This document shows positions 42,881 to 52,338 of a DNA stretch of 64,000 bases, piece by piece; the stretch's first letter is position 1, and every line of letters begins with the position of its first letter. The translations under genes and the position numbers were made by a program. Source of the stretch: Citrifermentans bemidjiense Bem (GTDB lineage Bacteria; Desulfobacterota; Desulfuromonadia; Geobacterales; Geobacteraceae). The notes under the pieces are model-generated. The model worked only from the letters and a program-made list of their open reading frames with translations. It was not told where the DNA came from and did not search any database. The DNA is taken from NCBI RefSeq assembly GCF_000020725.1, contig NC_011146.1:3347501-3411500 (forward strand), written 5' to 3'.

Positions 42881-42920
42881 GGAGGTACGTGGAGGTACGT
42901 GGAGGTACGTGGAGGGGTTG
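42881..42920. repeat. 10-base tandem repeat
   Basis: GGAGGTACGT three times in a row (42881-42910), then a partial fourth copy (GGAGGGG) and a related unit before it. Confidence 0.85.
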
Positions 42921-42984
42921 GAACAGGAGCGCTTGAAGACCCTCGCCTACGTCGGGAGGGACTTCAAAAAGGGCAGATAAGCGA

Positions 42985-43027
42985 AAGCCCCGGCTGCATG
43001 CGAAAGTTCATGCGAAAGCCGGGGCTT
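42985..43027 (-). terminator. Hairpin downstream of tRNA-Gly
   Basis: AAGCCCCGGC and GCCGGGGCTT arms with a 23-base loop holding direct repeats CATGCGAAAG. About 37 bases past the tRNA 3' end; probably its terminator. Confidence 0.65.
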
Positions 43028-43063
43028 AAAGGGAAGAACCCGCTGGGATTCTTTGTAGTTATT

Positions 43064-43138
<75 letters not shown>

Positions 43139-43221
43139 TCAACGAGTCCTGTCTTATAGCAAATCGATTTCCGACAGTCAACACAAAAGCTGCTCTCAAT
43201 GTAGAAAAAATTCCAGGACAA

Positions 43222-43254
43222 TAAAAAAGCCCGAATGCTTCGAGCCTTTTTTTC
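43222..43254 (-). terminator. Terminator after the orphan receiver gene
   Basis: Minus-strand GCTCGA pairs with TCGGGC (one G-T pair) and is followed by TTTTTT; an A-run precedes. About 35 bases past the receiver stop. Confidence 0.7.
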
Positions 43255-43289
43255 TGCACCGCTTTTCTCCTGCTACTTCCTCATACCAA

Positions 43290-43667
43290 CTACTTGCCGG
43301 TCAAAAGCTTCCTTATGGTCTCGTATACTTCCTTGGGAACGAACGGTTTCATAAGTATCGCCTTGGCGCCGGCATCCAGCGCGGCCTGGGTATCACTGTC
43401 GAAAGTGGAGGCGCTGGCAACCAGCACCCTCGCATTCTTGTCATGGGCCACCATGTCTCTCGTCGCATCTATCCCGTTCTTGTCAGGCATGTAGATGTCC
43501 ATGATGACGATGTGGGGGCGCAGGGCCTTGAACTTCTCTACCGCTTCTCCACCATCCGCAGCCTCGCCTACTACGGTGAAACCGATCTTCTCCAAAAGGT
43601 CACGTAAAACCTTCCGAAAAAATATCTCGTCATCGACGACCAAAATCTTTACATCTTTTAAAGCCAT
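43290..43667 (-). CDS. Orphan single-domain response regulator (CheY-like)
   Basis: 125 residues from the ATG at 43667 (GGAGG 5 bases upstream). One receiver domain: acidic pair VVDDE, phospho-Asp in HIVIMDIYMPDKNG, Ser/Ala switch VASAS and Lys in LMKPF. There is no output domain and no kinase nearby, so partners lie elsewhere. It may act in chemotaxis or a phosphorelay. Confidence 0.9.
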   Translation of the reverse strand: MALKDVKILVVDDEIFFRKVLRDLLEKIGFTVVGEAADGGEAVEKFKALRPHIVIMDIYMPDKNGIDATRDMVAHDKNARVLVASASTFDSDTQAALDAGAKAILMKPFVPKEVYETIRKLLTGK

Positions 43668-43756
43668 GCCTGCCTCCACACGGAAAACCGCAGTTCACCT
43701 GGACACGCCTTCTACCTTACCTGCTACACATTTACCAAGTTGACAGGTTTTATGTC

Positions 43757-44311
43757 TTAAAATTTCCTCTCTGTCAACCGATAAACTGCAGCTAATGCAT
43801 GCGTGCTGTAGTAATGACAGATGGGCTCGAATTTGTAAGGAACCAGGAAGCGGTCAAGATCGTCGTGGGTGTAACTGCGGGCTTTGTCGTCACAGCTCAG
43901 GTAATGATGCAAGGGGGATGCGCAACTTATGTCATCTGGCCTGCTGTTGACTTCGATGAGGAAGTATCCCCCCTCACGCAGGTTCGCCACCACGTTCTCA
44001 AGGTATTGCTTACGTTGCGCCCGGGTCTCGATTATGTTGAAGACATAGGTCGAAAGCACCAGATCTACACAGAGATCGCTCTGCGCAAGCTCCGAGACGT
44101 CAAGCAATCGCTCCAGGGCCTTCGCCTTTGGATGAGCCTTCAGGACCTTCACCTGCTCTAGGACGTCGGCAGCATAGACGGTGAATCCCTGTTCTGTCAG
44201 ATAGAGAGCGTTCCTGAGCGACCCGGTGCCGTAGTCGAGCACCCGGTTCGCCCGTATCAGCCGGAAAAATCTGGTATAGCGAATGATGCTGGTCGCAGGC
44301 TTGATGTTCAT
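43757..44311 (-). CDS. Class I SAM-dependent methyltransferase-like protein
   Basis: 184 residues from the ATG at 44311 (GGAGGAGGCGAGGG upstream). SAM motif I VLDYGTGSLRNALYL, acidic end of strand 2 YAADVL, motif IV DLVLSTYVFNII, then LREGGYFLIEVN. The fold is complete but short; the substrate is unknown. Earlier in-frame start codons lack a ribosome site. Single gene. Confidence 0.78.
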   Translation of the reverse strand: MNIKPATSIIRYTRFFRLIRANRVLDYGTGSLRNALYLTEQGFTVYAADVLEQVKVLKAHPKAKALERLLDVSELAQSDLCVDLVLSTYVFNIIETRAQRKQYLENVVANLREGGYFLIEVNSRPDDISCASPLHHYLSCDDKARSYTHDDLDRFLVPYKFEPICHYYSTHALAAVYRLTERKF

Positions 44312-44534
44312 CCCTCGCCTCCTCCGAGGCCTTCCCCGACAGCCACAGGCGTAGGCCTCTTCTGAATCTCGCGGACAATTGTATAGCATCGCCACAAATT
44401 GTTAAGAATATTTAACCATCTTATCCTTGAAGCGATCCTATCTTCCAAGCGAGGGAACAGTCACGGACCCGGCCCAGGTGGTTGAGCCCATTTTGCGCAA
44501 GCCGAAGTTCGTATACTTTTTTTGGAAGAAAGGG

Positions 44535-44563
44535 TTGACATAGCGTCAGACAGTTAATATTAT
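44535..44563 (+). promoter_or_regulatory. Sigma-70 promoter of the riboswitch transcript
   Basis: TTGACA (44535-44540), exactly 17 bases, TATTAT (44558-44563). The start would be near 44570, right at the aptamer 5' end. Confidence 0.82.
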
Positions 44564-44570
44564 GGCCACC

Positions 44571-44682
44571 TGTAAAGGGGAGTAGCTATCGGCCGGAGAA
44601 ATGGCCGACCCCTGGTTCGTCAAGACGGTGGCAACACCCGGACCAGGGGATACGGATTCATCTAACAGCAAGACCTTTACCC
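44571..44682 (+). promoter_or_regulatory. Manganese riboswitch aptamer (yybP-ykoY class)
   Basis: Closing stem GTAAAGG (44572-44578) pairs with CCTTTAC (44674-44680). The conserved GGGGAGTAGC follows the 5' strand, and the 3' side has ACGGATTCAT..CAGCAAGACCTTT, as in characterised yybP-ykoY aptamers that bind Mn2+. An internal arm CGTCAAGACGGTGGCAACACCCGG (written here only for position 44618-44641) matches the conserved second leg. The aptamer overlaps a terminator, so metal binding should turn expression on. Downstream genes are a ribbon-helix-helix protein and a Tim44-like protein, not a known Mn exporter. Confidence 0.9.
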
Positions 44683-44722
44683 AAGCGAAGACATTCGCCG
44701 TGGGTAAAGGTCTTTTTTTTTA
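44670..44722 (+). terminator. Riboswitch-controlled terminator
   Basis: AAGACCTTTACCCA (44670-44683) and TGGGTAAAGGTCTT (44701-44714) are perfect 14-base arms followed by a run of T. The left arm includes the 3' strand of the aptamer closing stem, so the two folds exclude each other: ligand-bound aptamer prevents termination. Confidence 0.92.
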
Positions 44723-44793
44723 CCCCGGCCTTTCCCAAGCGCCTCAACGCGCGCCCCGATGCGGGTATTGCATCCGCTGCAAAAGGAGGAGAA

Positions 44794-45069
44794 ATGCACG
44801 ACGAATCAAGCAAATACGCTGAAACAGCAGAAAGAAAAATGCCTGGCGCCAAAAGAAAATCGCCGCGCAAGAAAGTGAACCAGGTTCTGAAAAACGTGGT
44901 GTCGCTCCGGGTAAGCGACCAGGAGAAAGACCTCTTGGAGCGGCTCACCGAGTCCACCTCGCAGAACGTATCTGACCTGGTGCGGGAGGCTATCGGCTTT
45001 TGGCTCGCCAAGCGCCAGGGACAGCGCGCGGCCAAGACCTTCAGGCACACCCTGCAGACCAATCCCTAA
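44794..45069 (+). CDS. Ribbon-helix-helix DNA-binding protein (CopG-like)
   Basis: 91 residues. A polar, basic N-terminus (about 1-35) precedes a ribbon-helix-helix fold: strand NVVSLRVSDQ, then helices EKDLLERLTESTS and VSDLVREAIGFWLAKR. AAGGAGGAG is just before the ATG at 44794. It is the first gene after the manganese riboswitch and 31 bases before the Tim44-like gene. It may regulate manganese-related genes or bind another operator; no toxin partner is present. Confidence 0.8.
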   Translation: MHDESSKYAETAERKMPGAKRKSPRKKVNQVLKNVVSLRVSDQEKDLLERLTESTSQNVSDLVREAIGFWLAKRQGQRAAKTFRHTLQTNP

Positions 45070-45100
45070 TGCAACTAGACACACAAGGAGACAGAACAAC

Positions 45101-46057
45101 ATGAAACGACATCTAGCAAGAGCATTCACCTTAGCCGCAGCAGTCCTCTTTCTGAGCGTGACCGTGCTGGAGATGGGCGCCGAGGCACGGGTCGGCGGCG
45201 GCCGCTCCATGGGGAGCCGCGGCACGCGCAGCTATTCCGGGCAGGCGGCTCCGTCCTACGCGCAGCCACAGGGGAGCGCCTACCGGCAGCAGGTCCCCCC
45301 GACAGCAGGCCCGATGCAGCAGCAGGGCGGTTCTTTTCTCCGCTCCATGGCCGGCGGTGTCGCCGGCGGCCTTCTGGGCGGCATGCTCTTTCGCGGCATG
45401 GCAGGCGCGGGCGGGGTCGGCGGAGCGGGTGGCGGCATCGGCATCTTCGAGATCCTGCTCCTGGCCGGCATCGGCTACCTCATCTACCGCATGGTGAAAA
45501 AGCGCAGAAGCGAGGCGGCGCTGCAGGGCGCAGGCAGCTACTCCTATGGCGGTTACGAGCAGCAGGGCGCCACCATTTCAGCCCCTTACCGGGTGATTGA
45601 ACCGTCCTACAACGACGTCGCTACCGGCCTTTCGCACTTGCGTCAGATGGACCCCGGCTTCGACGAGGGGCGCTTCAACGACCTGGTCATGGACAACTTC
45701 TTCAAGATCCAGGGCGGATGGATGAACCGCGACCTTGCTGTCCTCGCCCCGTTGGTGACCGAGGAGATGAAGGGGATCTTCCGCGACGACATCGACCGGC
45801 TTTTGCGCGACAGGCAGGTGAACAGGCTGGAGAACATAGCAGTTAGGAACGTGGAGATCACTGAAGTGTGGCAGGAGGCGGGCCAGGATTACGTCACCGC
45901 CCGCATCTACGCCAACCTCCTCGACTACACCACCGATGAAAACGGGCAGGTGATAACCGGAAGCAAGACCGAGCCGGTCAAATTCGAAGAACTTTGGACC
46001 TTCGCAAGGCCGGTAGGGAACAACCCCTGGAGGCTGTCGGGGATAAATCAAGTCTGA
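45101..46057 (+). CDS. Tim44-like domain membrane protein
   Basis: 318 residues. Signal peptide or anchor (about 1-28), a Gly/Ser/Gln-rich low-complexity stretch (about 29-80), glycine-rich hydrophobic segments (about 80-105 and 112-135) ending in a basic stop, then a C-terminal Tim44-like domain (about 165-318; DPGFDEGRFNDLVMDNFFKI, PLVTEEMKGIF, EELWTFARP). AAGGAG precedes the ATG. In mitochondria the Tim44 fold links membrane to import motor; the bacterial role is unclear. Cotranscribed behind the manganese riboswitch. Confidence 0.85.
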   Translation: MKRHLARAFTLAAAVLFLSVTVLEMGAEARVGGGRSMGSRGTRSYSGQAAPSYAQPQGSAYRQQVPPTAGPMQQQGGSFLRSMAGGVAGGLLGGMLFRGMAGAGGVGGAGGGIGIFEILLLAGIGYLIYRMVKKRRSEAALQGAGSYSYGGYEQQGATISAPYRVIEPSYNDVATGLSHLRQMDPGFDEGRFNDLVMDNFFKIQGGWMNRDLAVLAPLVTEEMKGIFRDDIDRLLRDRQVNRLENIAVRNVEITEVWQEAGQDYVTARIYANLLDYTTDENGQVITGSKTEPVKFEELWTFARPVGNNPWRLSGINQV

Positions 46058-46063
46058 AACCCC

Positions 46064-46253
46064 AGATAAAGATAAAGATAAAGATAAAGATAGAGATAAA
46101 GACTAAGATTAAGATTGAGGTTTAGACTTAGAACCGCAAGTTAAGGCTGAATATCGCCAGTGGCAGGAACAGCAAAGGGGACAGGCAACTTTTTGAAATC
46201 AAAAAGTAGCCTGTCCCCCTTTTTTATCTTTATCTCTATCTTTATCTTTATCT
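46064..46253. repeat. Inverted pair of hexanucleotide microsatellites
   Basis: AGATAA units at 46064-46103 and their complement at 46227-46253. A 27-base perfect inverted match (46076-46102 with 46227-46253) includes the same AGATAG interruption, so the arms are true copies, not chance. A second hairpin sits between them. Confidence 0.85.
46174..46226. terminator. GGGGACAGGC hairpin terminator
   Basis: AAAGGGGACAGGC..CTTTTTG pairs across a short AAAT centre with CAAAAAG..GCCTGTCCCC, ending in a T-run. It serves the convergent Tim44-like and hybrid kinase genes and belongs to the same GGGGAC family as the repeats at 29112 and 59912. Confidence 0.82.
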
Positions 46254-46257
46254 CGCT

Positions 46258-49200
46258 TCACCGATCCAGCACCTCTCTCACCTTTTTCAATAGCGCCACC
46301 GGCTGGACCGGCTTCATGACCAGGTCGACGGACTCCTCGAACACGCCCCGGATCTTCATAAAGTCGGCGGTGTAACCGCTGGAGTAGAGCACCCTCGCCT
46401 TGGGGTCGATGGTACGAATCTCTTCGAACGCCTCGCGCCCGTTCTTGCCGGGCATGATCACGTCCATCAGGATCAGCGAGATCTCGTCCCGGTGATCGAA
46501 ATATTTCTGCACGCACTCGCTGCCATCCGCGGCCAGGATGACGCGATAGCCGTATTGCTCCAGGAGCGATTCGACCAGCCTCCTCACCCCTGAATCGTCC
46601 TCCGCCAGCAGGATGGTCTCGGACCCCATTTCCGGGATATCGCTCGCGTAGGGGCGCGCCTCCTGCTCCGCTTCCCTTTCGATCAGCGGCAGGTAGATCT
46701 TGAAGGCGGTCCCTTCCCCCGGCTCGCTGTAGACGTTGATGAACCCCTTGTGCTGCTTGACGATGCCGTAGACGATGGACATGCCGAGCCCGGTCCCCTT
46801 TCCGACCACTTTGGTGGAGAAGAAGGGCTCGAAAATCCGCTCCCGGGTCTTCTGGTCCATCCCCTCGCCGGTGTCGGACACCATCATGCAGGCGTAGCGT
46901 CCGGGGCTGCCGTACCCCTGGGAACGCGCGTACGCCTCGTCGATCTCCTGCACCCCCGTCTCGATGGAGAGTCCGCCGCCCTGGGGCATGGCGTCGCGGG
47001 CGTTGGTGGCAAGGTTCATCAGGATCTGCTCCAGTTGGCTGGCATCGGCCCAGACGTTGAGCGCGTCGGGATGCGGATTGAAACGGAGTCGGATGTCCTC
47101 GCCGATGATGCGCAACAGGAACTTCTGGATCTGGTTCACCAGCGCGTTCAGGTCGAGCACGCACGGGTTCATGATTTGCCTGCGGCTGAAGGTAAGGAGT
47201 CCGCGCGTAAGCTGCGCCCCCCTCTCCGAGGCCGCCACGATCTGTTCCACCTGCTCCTTCTGGTGCGGGGTCAGGCTCCCGTCCATCTCCAGGAGATTCC
47301 CGTAGCCGACGATAACGGTCAGGATGTTATTGAAGTCGTGGGCGATGCCGCCAGCCAGGTGGCCGACCGCCTCCATCTTCTGCGATTGCCTCAGCTGCTC
47401 GCCCAGATGTTTCTTCTCGGTCTGGTCGCTGATGACGCAAGCGACGCGGATGCTGCCGCTTTTGTCCTCGATGGGGTTGTAGGCCACCGCCAGTGAGCGC
47501 GCCCCCTGCTCCGCCGATTCGGTCTCGATCTCGAAGCTGACCGCGTTTCCTGCCAGACACTCATCCACCTGCGGCTTAACCTCCGCGAAAAGCTCTTCAC
47601 CCAGCACCTCCGCCACGGTCCGCCCCACCACCTCATCCAGGCTCATCCGCCGGTACTCCAAAAAGGAGCGGTTGGCTATCCGGTAGCGGTAGTCGCGGTC
47701 AATGACGCAGATCTGGTCCTGGGAGCACTCGATCACCTTGCGGTATTCCAGCAGCAGTTCCTCGCTGCGGACGCGGTCGGCGATATGCTGGGCCTGCTGC
47801 ACGTTCTGGATCGCCATCCGGGAGAGCTGCCCGGCGATCTGGAACAGGGAGCGGCATACCTTCTCGAACTGCTCCCTGGACATCCTCTGAACCCGGGAGA
47901 GCGCGTCGCGGTAACGCACCGGATCGGCCCCAATCTCGTCTGCGTACTGCACCATGCGCTCAAGGTCGCAGGACTCGTCCAGCACCTGCCCCACCAGCCA
48001 GTTGCCCACGTGGTAGCCGCCTACGTGTATCCCCGCGCCGCCGTCCCAGAGCCCGCCGCTCAGGCAGGGCTGCAGGCAGGGGCCGGACCGGTCCATCCCC
48101 ACCAGAGCGGCATCGGAGTGCCTGCAGTTGGCAAGCCCGGCCTCGGTGCCGCGTATCACCTCGCAGAGTTCGCAGAAATTGCTGGGGCGGGTGACGGGAC
48201 GCCCTTGAGCGTCGGTGATGAGGGAAGCTACCCCGTGGGACTCGGCGAAGCTGTCCTGGATCGCCTGCAGCTCTTCCAGGTCGAAGAGGTCCTCCACCGT
48301 AATCCGGGCCAGGTTCACCATCGGCTCGGTCAGAACCGCCAGCCGGTGCTCCAGCGCGAGTTCCATATGCTTGCGCTCGGCAATGTCCCTCACCGTGGCG
48401 CAGTTGAACTCGGTCCCGTTGTAGCTGCAGTAGTTGGAGGTGATCTCCACCGGGACCATCCGGCCGTCCTTCGCCCGGTGCGCCGTCTCCAGCTGCAGGG
48501 TCCCCTTCAGTTTCAGCTCTTGCCAGTACTCGTTCCAGACTTCCATCGGGTAGGCAGGGTTCAGCTCCGCTACCGCCATGCAGAGAAACTCCTCCCTGCT
48601 GTAGCCGAGCATGGCCGAGGCGGCATGGTTGGCGTACCAGATGCTTCCTTGCGGCGTCACCCAATAGACGGCGTCGTTGATGTTCTCTATGGTGAAGTCC
48701 TTGAGGTTCAGGTCTTCCAGGTGGCTCATCGCCTCCAGCTCCTGGGCCATCCGCGCGCCGGCGATCCGGAGCACTGTCCCGATGATGGGGAGGTTGGCCA
48801 GCGGCCGGCGGCTCAAGATGGCGAGGATCCCGATCGCGTTCCCCTGGCTGTCCCTGAGCGGTAAGCCGGCGTACCCCTCCGCCTCCAGATCTTGCAGCAT
48901 GCGCTGCAGCGGGTACAGCTCCCTGACCCCGCTTGGGTGGATGCGAAGCGCTTTCCCCACCACATCCTGGCAAGGCGCGCCCAGCAGGTCGTACTCCAGG
49001 TCCTCGATCCCGCCGCCTCGCCCTTGGAAGCTGCGGGTCCTGATGCGCCCCTTCTCCGCCAACAGCTCTCCGACGAAGGCGTAGTCGGTATCCAGGCAGG
49101 CGCAGAGGTACTGGCAGATCCCGGCAAGGAGCTCGTCCTCGCGCTGTCGGGCACCGCACTCGTTGATGAAGAAGAGGGTCTCCTCGATCCTCAGGCGATC

Positions 49201-50097
49201 CTCCGCCTGTCGCGCCATCTCCCGGGTCTTGCGGTTCACCTGCCTGCGCAAAAGTACGATGAACGCAGTCGCCGCCCCCCAGATAAGGACGCAGCCGATC
49301 AAGGCGGGAAAGAGCCATTGGGGGGTGACGTGGAGCGCGGCCGCGTTGCCGTAGGACCAGCGCTTGAGCGCAAGGTGGTAGGGGGAGCCCTCTGCGGCGC
49401 GCCAGGCGGCCAGGTACCGGTCCAAGGCGGCGAGCACCTGGACGTTTTCGCCCTTGCCGGCGGCGAGATAGATATCGAAGGGGTTGAAGATGATCCCGGA
49501 GGAGGCGAGACCGTACTGGTGCTGTTTGGCGGTGCCGAAGGTGTTGTTGACCACGCCGGCGTCCACCTTGCCCGAGGAGACGGCGTCGAAGATCTGCTCA
49601 AAGTTGCCGTACTCGACGAATCGGCAGCTGATGCCGAACTTGTCGATCATGTTGCGGAAGCTGGCGCCGTTGAAGTCGGCCTTCATCACGGCGACGCTCT
49701 TTCCCTGGATCTCTTTCAGGTTGCTCAGCTGGGACTGGCGGCGGACGTACAACTCCCCCCACACGGTCAGAAGAGGGGTCTTCGAGTAGTCGAGGAACTT
49801 GGAGCGCTCGGGGGTCCAGGCGACGGCGGTGAGGAGGTCGACCTCCCCGTTCTTGATGCGGGAGATGCCGTCGGCCCAGTCGCCGTAGAGGTACTCGACC
49901 TTCCATCCTTCGCGCCGGGCCACCTCGTCGATCAGGTCCACGAAGCCCCCCTGGACCTTCCCCTCCTGCTGAAAGATGCAGGGGTAGAAATTGAACGCGG
50001 CGACCCGGATCATGCGCGCCTTGGAGTCCGCACCCAAAGCCGCGGAGGCGGCTAAAAGAAAGCAAAACGCAGCGAGTAAAAGAGTGAGACGCCTCAC
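46258..50097 (-). CDS. Hybrid sensor histidine kinase (SBP, GAF, PAS, PocR, PAS, kinase, receiver)
   Basis: 1279 residues. Signal peptide (about 1-22), periplasmic SBP_bac_3 domain (about 30-250), membrane helix (about 264-288), GAF-like (about 310-465), PAS (about 472-590), PocR (about 600-780; [20 protein letters not shown] and cysteines after it), PAS (about 800-910), HisKA with [10 protein letters not shown], HATPase_c ([14 protein letters not shown]) and a C-terminal receiver ([13 protein letters not shown]). It should integrate an external ligand and internal cues and pass phosphate to its own receiver. It follows the CheA gene by 113 bases. Output protein unknown. Confidence 0.92.
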   Translation of the reverse strand: MRRLTLLLAAFCFLLAASAALGADSKARMIRVAAFNFYPCIFQQEGKVQGGFVDLIDEVARREGWKVEYLYGDWADGISRIKNGEVDLLTAVAWTPERSKFLDYSKTPLLTVWGELYVRRQSQLSNLKEIQGKSVAVMKADFNGASFRNMIDKFGISCRFVEYGNFEQIFDAVSSGKVDAGVVNNTFGTAKQHQYGLASSGIIFNPFDIYLAAGKGENVQVLAALDRYLAAWRAAEGSPYHLALKRWSYGNAAALHVTPQWLFPALIGCVLIWGAATAFIVLLRRQVNRKTREMARQAEDRLRIEETLFFINECGARQREDELLAGICQYLCACLDTDYAFVGELLAEKGRIRTRSFQGRGGGIEDLEYDLLGAPCQDVVGKALRIHPSGVRELYPLQRMLQDLEAEGYAGLPLRDSQGNAIGILAILSRRPLANLPIIGTVLRIAGARMAQELEAMSHLEDLNLKDFTIENINDAVYWVTPQGSIWYANHAASAMLGYSREEFLCMAVAELNPAYPMEVWNEYWQELKLKGTLQLETAHRAKDGRMVPVEITSNYCSYNGTEFNCATVRDIAERKHMELALEHRLAVLTEPMVNLARITVEDLFDLEELQAIQDSFAESHGVASLITDAQGRPVTRPSNFCELCEVIRGTEAGLANCRHSDAALVGMDRSGPCLQPCLSGGLWDGGAGIHVGGYHVGNWLVGQVLDESCDLERMVQYADEIGADPVRYRDALSRVQRMSREQFEKVCRSLFQIAGQLSRMAIQNVQQAQHIADRVRSEELLLEYRKVIECSQDQICVIDRDYRYRIANRSFLEYRRMSLDEVVGRTVAEVLGEELFAEVKPQVDECLAGNAVSFEIETESAEQGARSLAVAYNPIEDKSGSIRVACVISDQTEKKHLGEQLRQSQKMEAVGHLAGGIAHDFNNILTVIVGYGNLLEMDGSLTPHQKEQVEQIVAASERGAQLTRGLLTFSRRQIMNPCVLDLNALVNQIQKFLLRIIGEDIRLRFNPHPDALNVWADASQLEQILMNLATNARDAMPQGGGLSIETGVQEIDEAYARSQGYGSPGRYACMMVSDTGEGMDQKTRERIFEPFFSTKVVGKGTGLGMSIVYGIVKQHKGFINVYSEPGEGTAFKIYLPLIEREAEQEARPYASDIPEMGSETILLAEDDSGVRRLVESLLEQYGYRVILAADGSECVQKYFDHRDEISLILMDVIMPGKNGREAFEEIRTIDPKARVLYSSGYTADFMKIRGVFEESVDLVMKPVQPVALLKKVREVLDR

Positions 50098-50210
50098 CAG
50101 TGGACTCCGGATTCCGTGTGCCGCGCCGGCGCAGATTCCGCCGCGGATTGTTTGCCTTTAGCTTCCCCGGTTGCCTGCTGCGGGCTCAGCGCAGGCACGC
50201 ATCGGACCAC

Positions 50211-52304
50211 TCATGGCGCATGCTCCGCCGCCTGCATGATGGTCGGTACGTCCAGGATGAGCGCGACCGAGCCGTCGCCTAGGATAGTGGCGCCGGACAT
50301 CCCCTCCACCTGCTGGTACATCCGCCCCAGCGACTTGATCACCGTCTGGTGCTCGCCTATGACCCAGTCGACCAAAAGGCCCACCCGCTTTCCCTCCAGC
50401 TGGCAGATCACCACCTGCTGGATGTCGGGTGCGTCCCCCGGGATACGGAACATCCTCCTGAGCGGGACGTAGGGGACCAGTTTCTCGCGCACCATCAGGA
50501 TCTCGCGCCCGTGGCTCTTGTCGATATCCCCTTTGGAGTGCAGGATGCACTCGTCCACCATGGAGAGCGGCAAGACGAACCTGTCCTTGCCGATCTGCAC
50601 CAGGAGACTTTCGATGATGGCCAGGGTGAGGGGGATCTTCAGCATGATGCTGGTCCCCTCAGCCGAGCTGTTCACGTCGATGGTGCCGCGCAGCCCCTCG
50701 ATCGCCTGCTTCACCACGTCCATGCCGACGCCGCGCCCGGAGACGCTGGTGACCTTGGCGGCCGTTGAGAAACCGGGGGCGAAGATGAGGTTCCAGATCT
50801 CCTTCTCGGTGAGTTCGGCGTTAGGCTGAATGATCTTGTGCTCCACCGCCTTGGCCCTTATGGCGTCGACGTTAAGCCCCGCGCCGTCGTCTTTTATGGT
50901 GATGAGCACGCTATCGCCGGAGTGGACCGCGGAGAGCCTGATGGTGCCGGCCCTTGGTTTCCCCTTGGCCGTCCGCTCCTCCGGGGTCTCTATGCCGTGG
51001 TCGATGCTGTTGCGTATCACGTGCACCAGCGGGTCGTTCAGCTTTTCGATGACGGTCTTGTCGAGCTCCGTCTCCGCCCCCGCGGTGGTAAGCTCGATCT
51101 CCTTGCCCAGTTCCGAGGAGAGATCCCGCACCAGCCGCTTGAATTTGGAGAAGGTGGCGCCGATCGGGAGCATCCTGATGTCGAGCGCGTTGTCCCTCAG
51201 GTCGTTGGTGAGCCGCTCCACCTCCTCGGCCACCGAAACCAGTTCGGTGTGCTTCTTGAGCTCCTGGGCCACCATGCTGAGCCTGGCCTGAACGGTGACC
51301 AGCTCACCCACCAGGTTGACCAGCACGTCCAGCTTCTCGGCTGCCACCCTGATGCTCGATGCGCCCTCAGGCCCCTGCGACTGGCGCTCTTGGCGCACCT
51401 CCTTGACATGGCGCTGTTCCAAAAGGGCCGAGGTCACCGTTTCGGCATCGACCACCCCCGCCTCCACGGCAAGCTCGCCGAACCTCTTCTGGCGCCCCAG
51501 GATCGCCTCCATCTGCTGCGCCGTCATGTCGCCGCGCTCGATGAGGATCTGCCCCAGCTTCTTGTACTCGTCCTGCCTGGAGCCGTCGTCGATCGCGGTA
51601 ATAGAGATTTCGCAGTCGTCGATGACGAAAATGAAGACATCTTTGATGGCGTCTTCCCCCGCGGAGGTAGTGAGGATGATGTCCCAGAAAAGGTGGCACT
51701 GCTCGGGCTCGAAGCTCTCCAGGGGCTCTATCGAGGAGGCATGCGCCACTACGGTGCAGGGGCCGAGTTCCTGCATCTCGGCGATCAGGGCGAGAGGATT
51801 GATGCCGGCGTTGAAGATTTCCGGGGATGGACGGAACCGGATCCGGTAGGTGACAGCCGCCTGCTCCTCCGGTTCCGGTGCCGTTGCTGCGGCGGAAGCG
51901 TGGGAGGAGCCTGCTCCGGTCGAGCCGCCGGGGACCAGCGCCCGGAAACGCTCGATGACACGGTCGTTCAGCCCCTGGTCCACCGCAAGTCCGCACTCGG
52001 CCGCCTCCAGCATGGCGAGGATGCGGTCCCGCGCCTCCAGGCTCAGGGTGACCAGCTCCTTGCTGACGGCCAACTCGCCGTTGCGCACCAGGTCGTACAC
52101 GGTCTCCACGTTGTGGGTGAAGGCCGCGATGTCGTCGAAGCCGAACATGGCCCCGGACCCCTTGATGGTGTGCATGGTGCGGAAGACGCGACCGACGATG
52201 CCAAGATCTCCCGGATTCTCCTCCATCTCCAGGAGCGCATCCTCCAGGTCCGCCAGCAGTTCCCTCGCCTCGTCCTTGAAGGCCTGGATAAAATTATCCT
52301 GCAT
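50211..52304 (-). CDS. cheA: CheA-type chemosensory kinase with internal MshEN-like motif pair
   Basis: 697 residues from the ATG at 52304, preceded by AAAGGGGGG. Hpt domain (about 3-105, His45 in MHTIKGSG), a middle domain (about 150-240), a duplicated 24-residue motif (about 249-297), dimerisation (about 315-375), HATPase (about 375-560; HVIRNSIDHGIE, GRGVGMDV) and CheW-like domain (about 562-695). The motif pair reads KLGQILIERG..Q and RFGELAVEAG..Q, resembling MshEN c-di-GMP-binding repeats. It phosphorylates CheY-type partners on receptor signals. A start at 52337 is possible. Follows the STAS gene closely. Confidence 0.92.
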   Translation of the reverse strand: MQDNFIQAFKDEARELLADLEDALLEMEENPGDLGIVGRVFRTMHTIKGSGAMFGFDDIAAFTHNVETVYDLVRNGELAVSKELVTLSLEARDRILAMLEAAECGLAVDQGLNDRVIERFRALVPGGSTGAGSSHASAAATAPEPEEQAAVTYRIRFRPSPEIFNAGINPLALIAEMQELGPCTVVAHASSIEPLESFEPEQCHLFWDIILTTSAGEDAIKDVFIFVIDDCEISITAIDDGSRQDEYKKLGQILIERGDMTAQQMEAILGRQKRFGELAVEAGVVDAETVTSALLEQRHVKEVRQERQSQGPEGASSIRVAAEKLDVLVNLVGELVTVQARLSMVAQELKKHTELVSVAEEVERLTNDLRDNALDIRMLPIGATFSKFKRLVRDLSSELGKEIELTTAGAETELDKTVIEKLNDPLVHVIRNSIDHGIETPEERTAKGKPRAGTIRLSAVHSGDSVLITIKDDGAGLNVDAIRAKAVEHKIIQPNAELTEKEIWNLIFAPGFSTAAKVTSVSGRGVGMDVVKQAIEGLRGTIDVNSSAEGTSIMLKIPLTLAIIESLLVQIGKDRFVLPLSMVDECILHSKGDIDKSHGREILMVREKLVPYVPLRRMFRIPGDAPDIQQVVICQLEGKRVGLLVDWVIGEHQTVIKSLGRMYQQVEGMSGATILGDGSVALILDVPTIMQAAEHAP

Positions 52305-52338
52305 GGTCCCCCCCTTTTGCCGCAGCTTGATGTTCATC

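Larger units (their letters stand above)
42582..43063. other. Intergenic region between the AT-rich island and tRNA-Gly
   Basis: 480 bases. It contains a short tandem repeat (42881-42920) and a hairpin (42985-43027). The frame at 42839-43159 runs through the tRNA gene and is not a gene. Confidence 0.6.
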
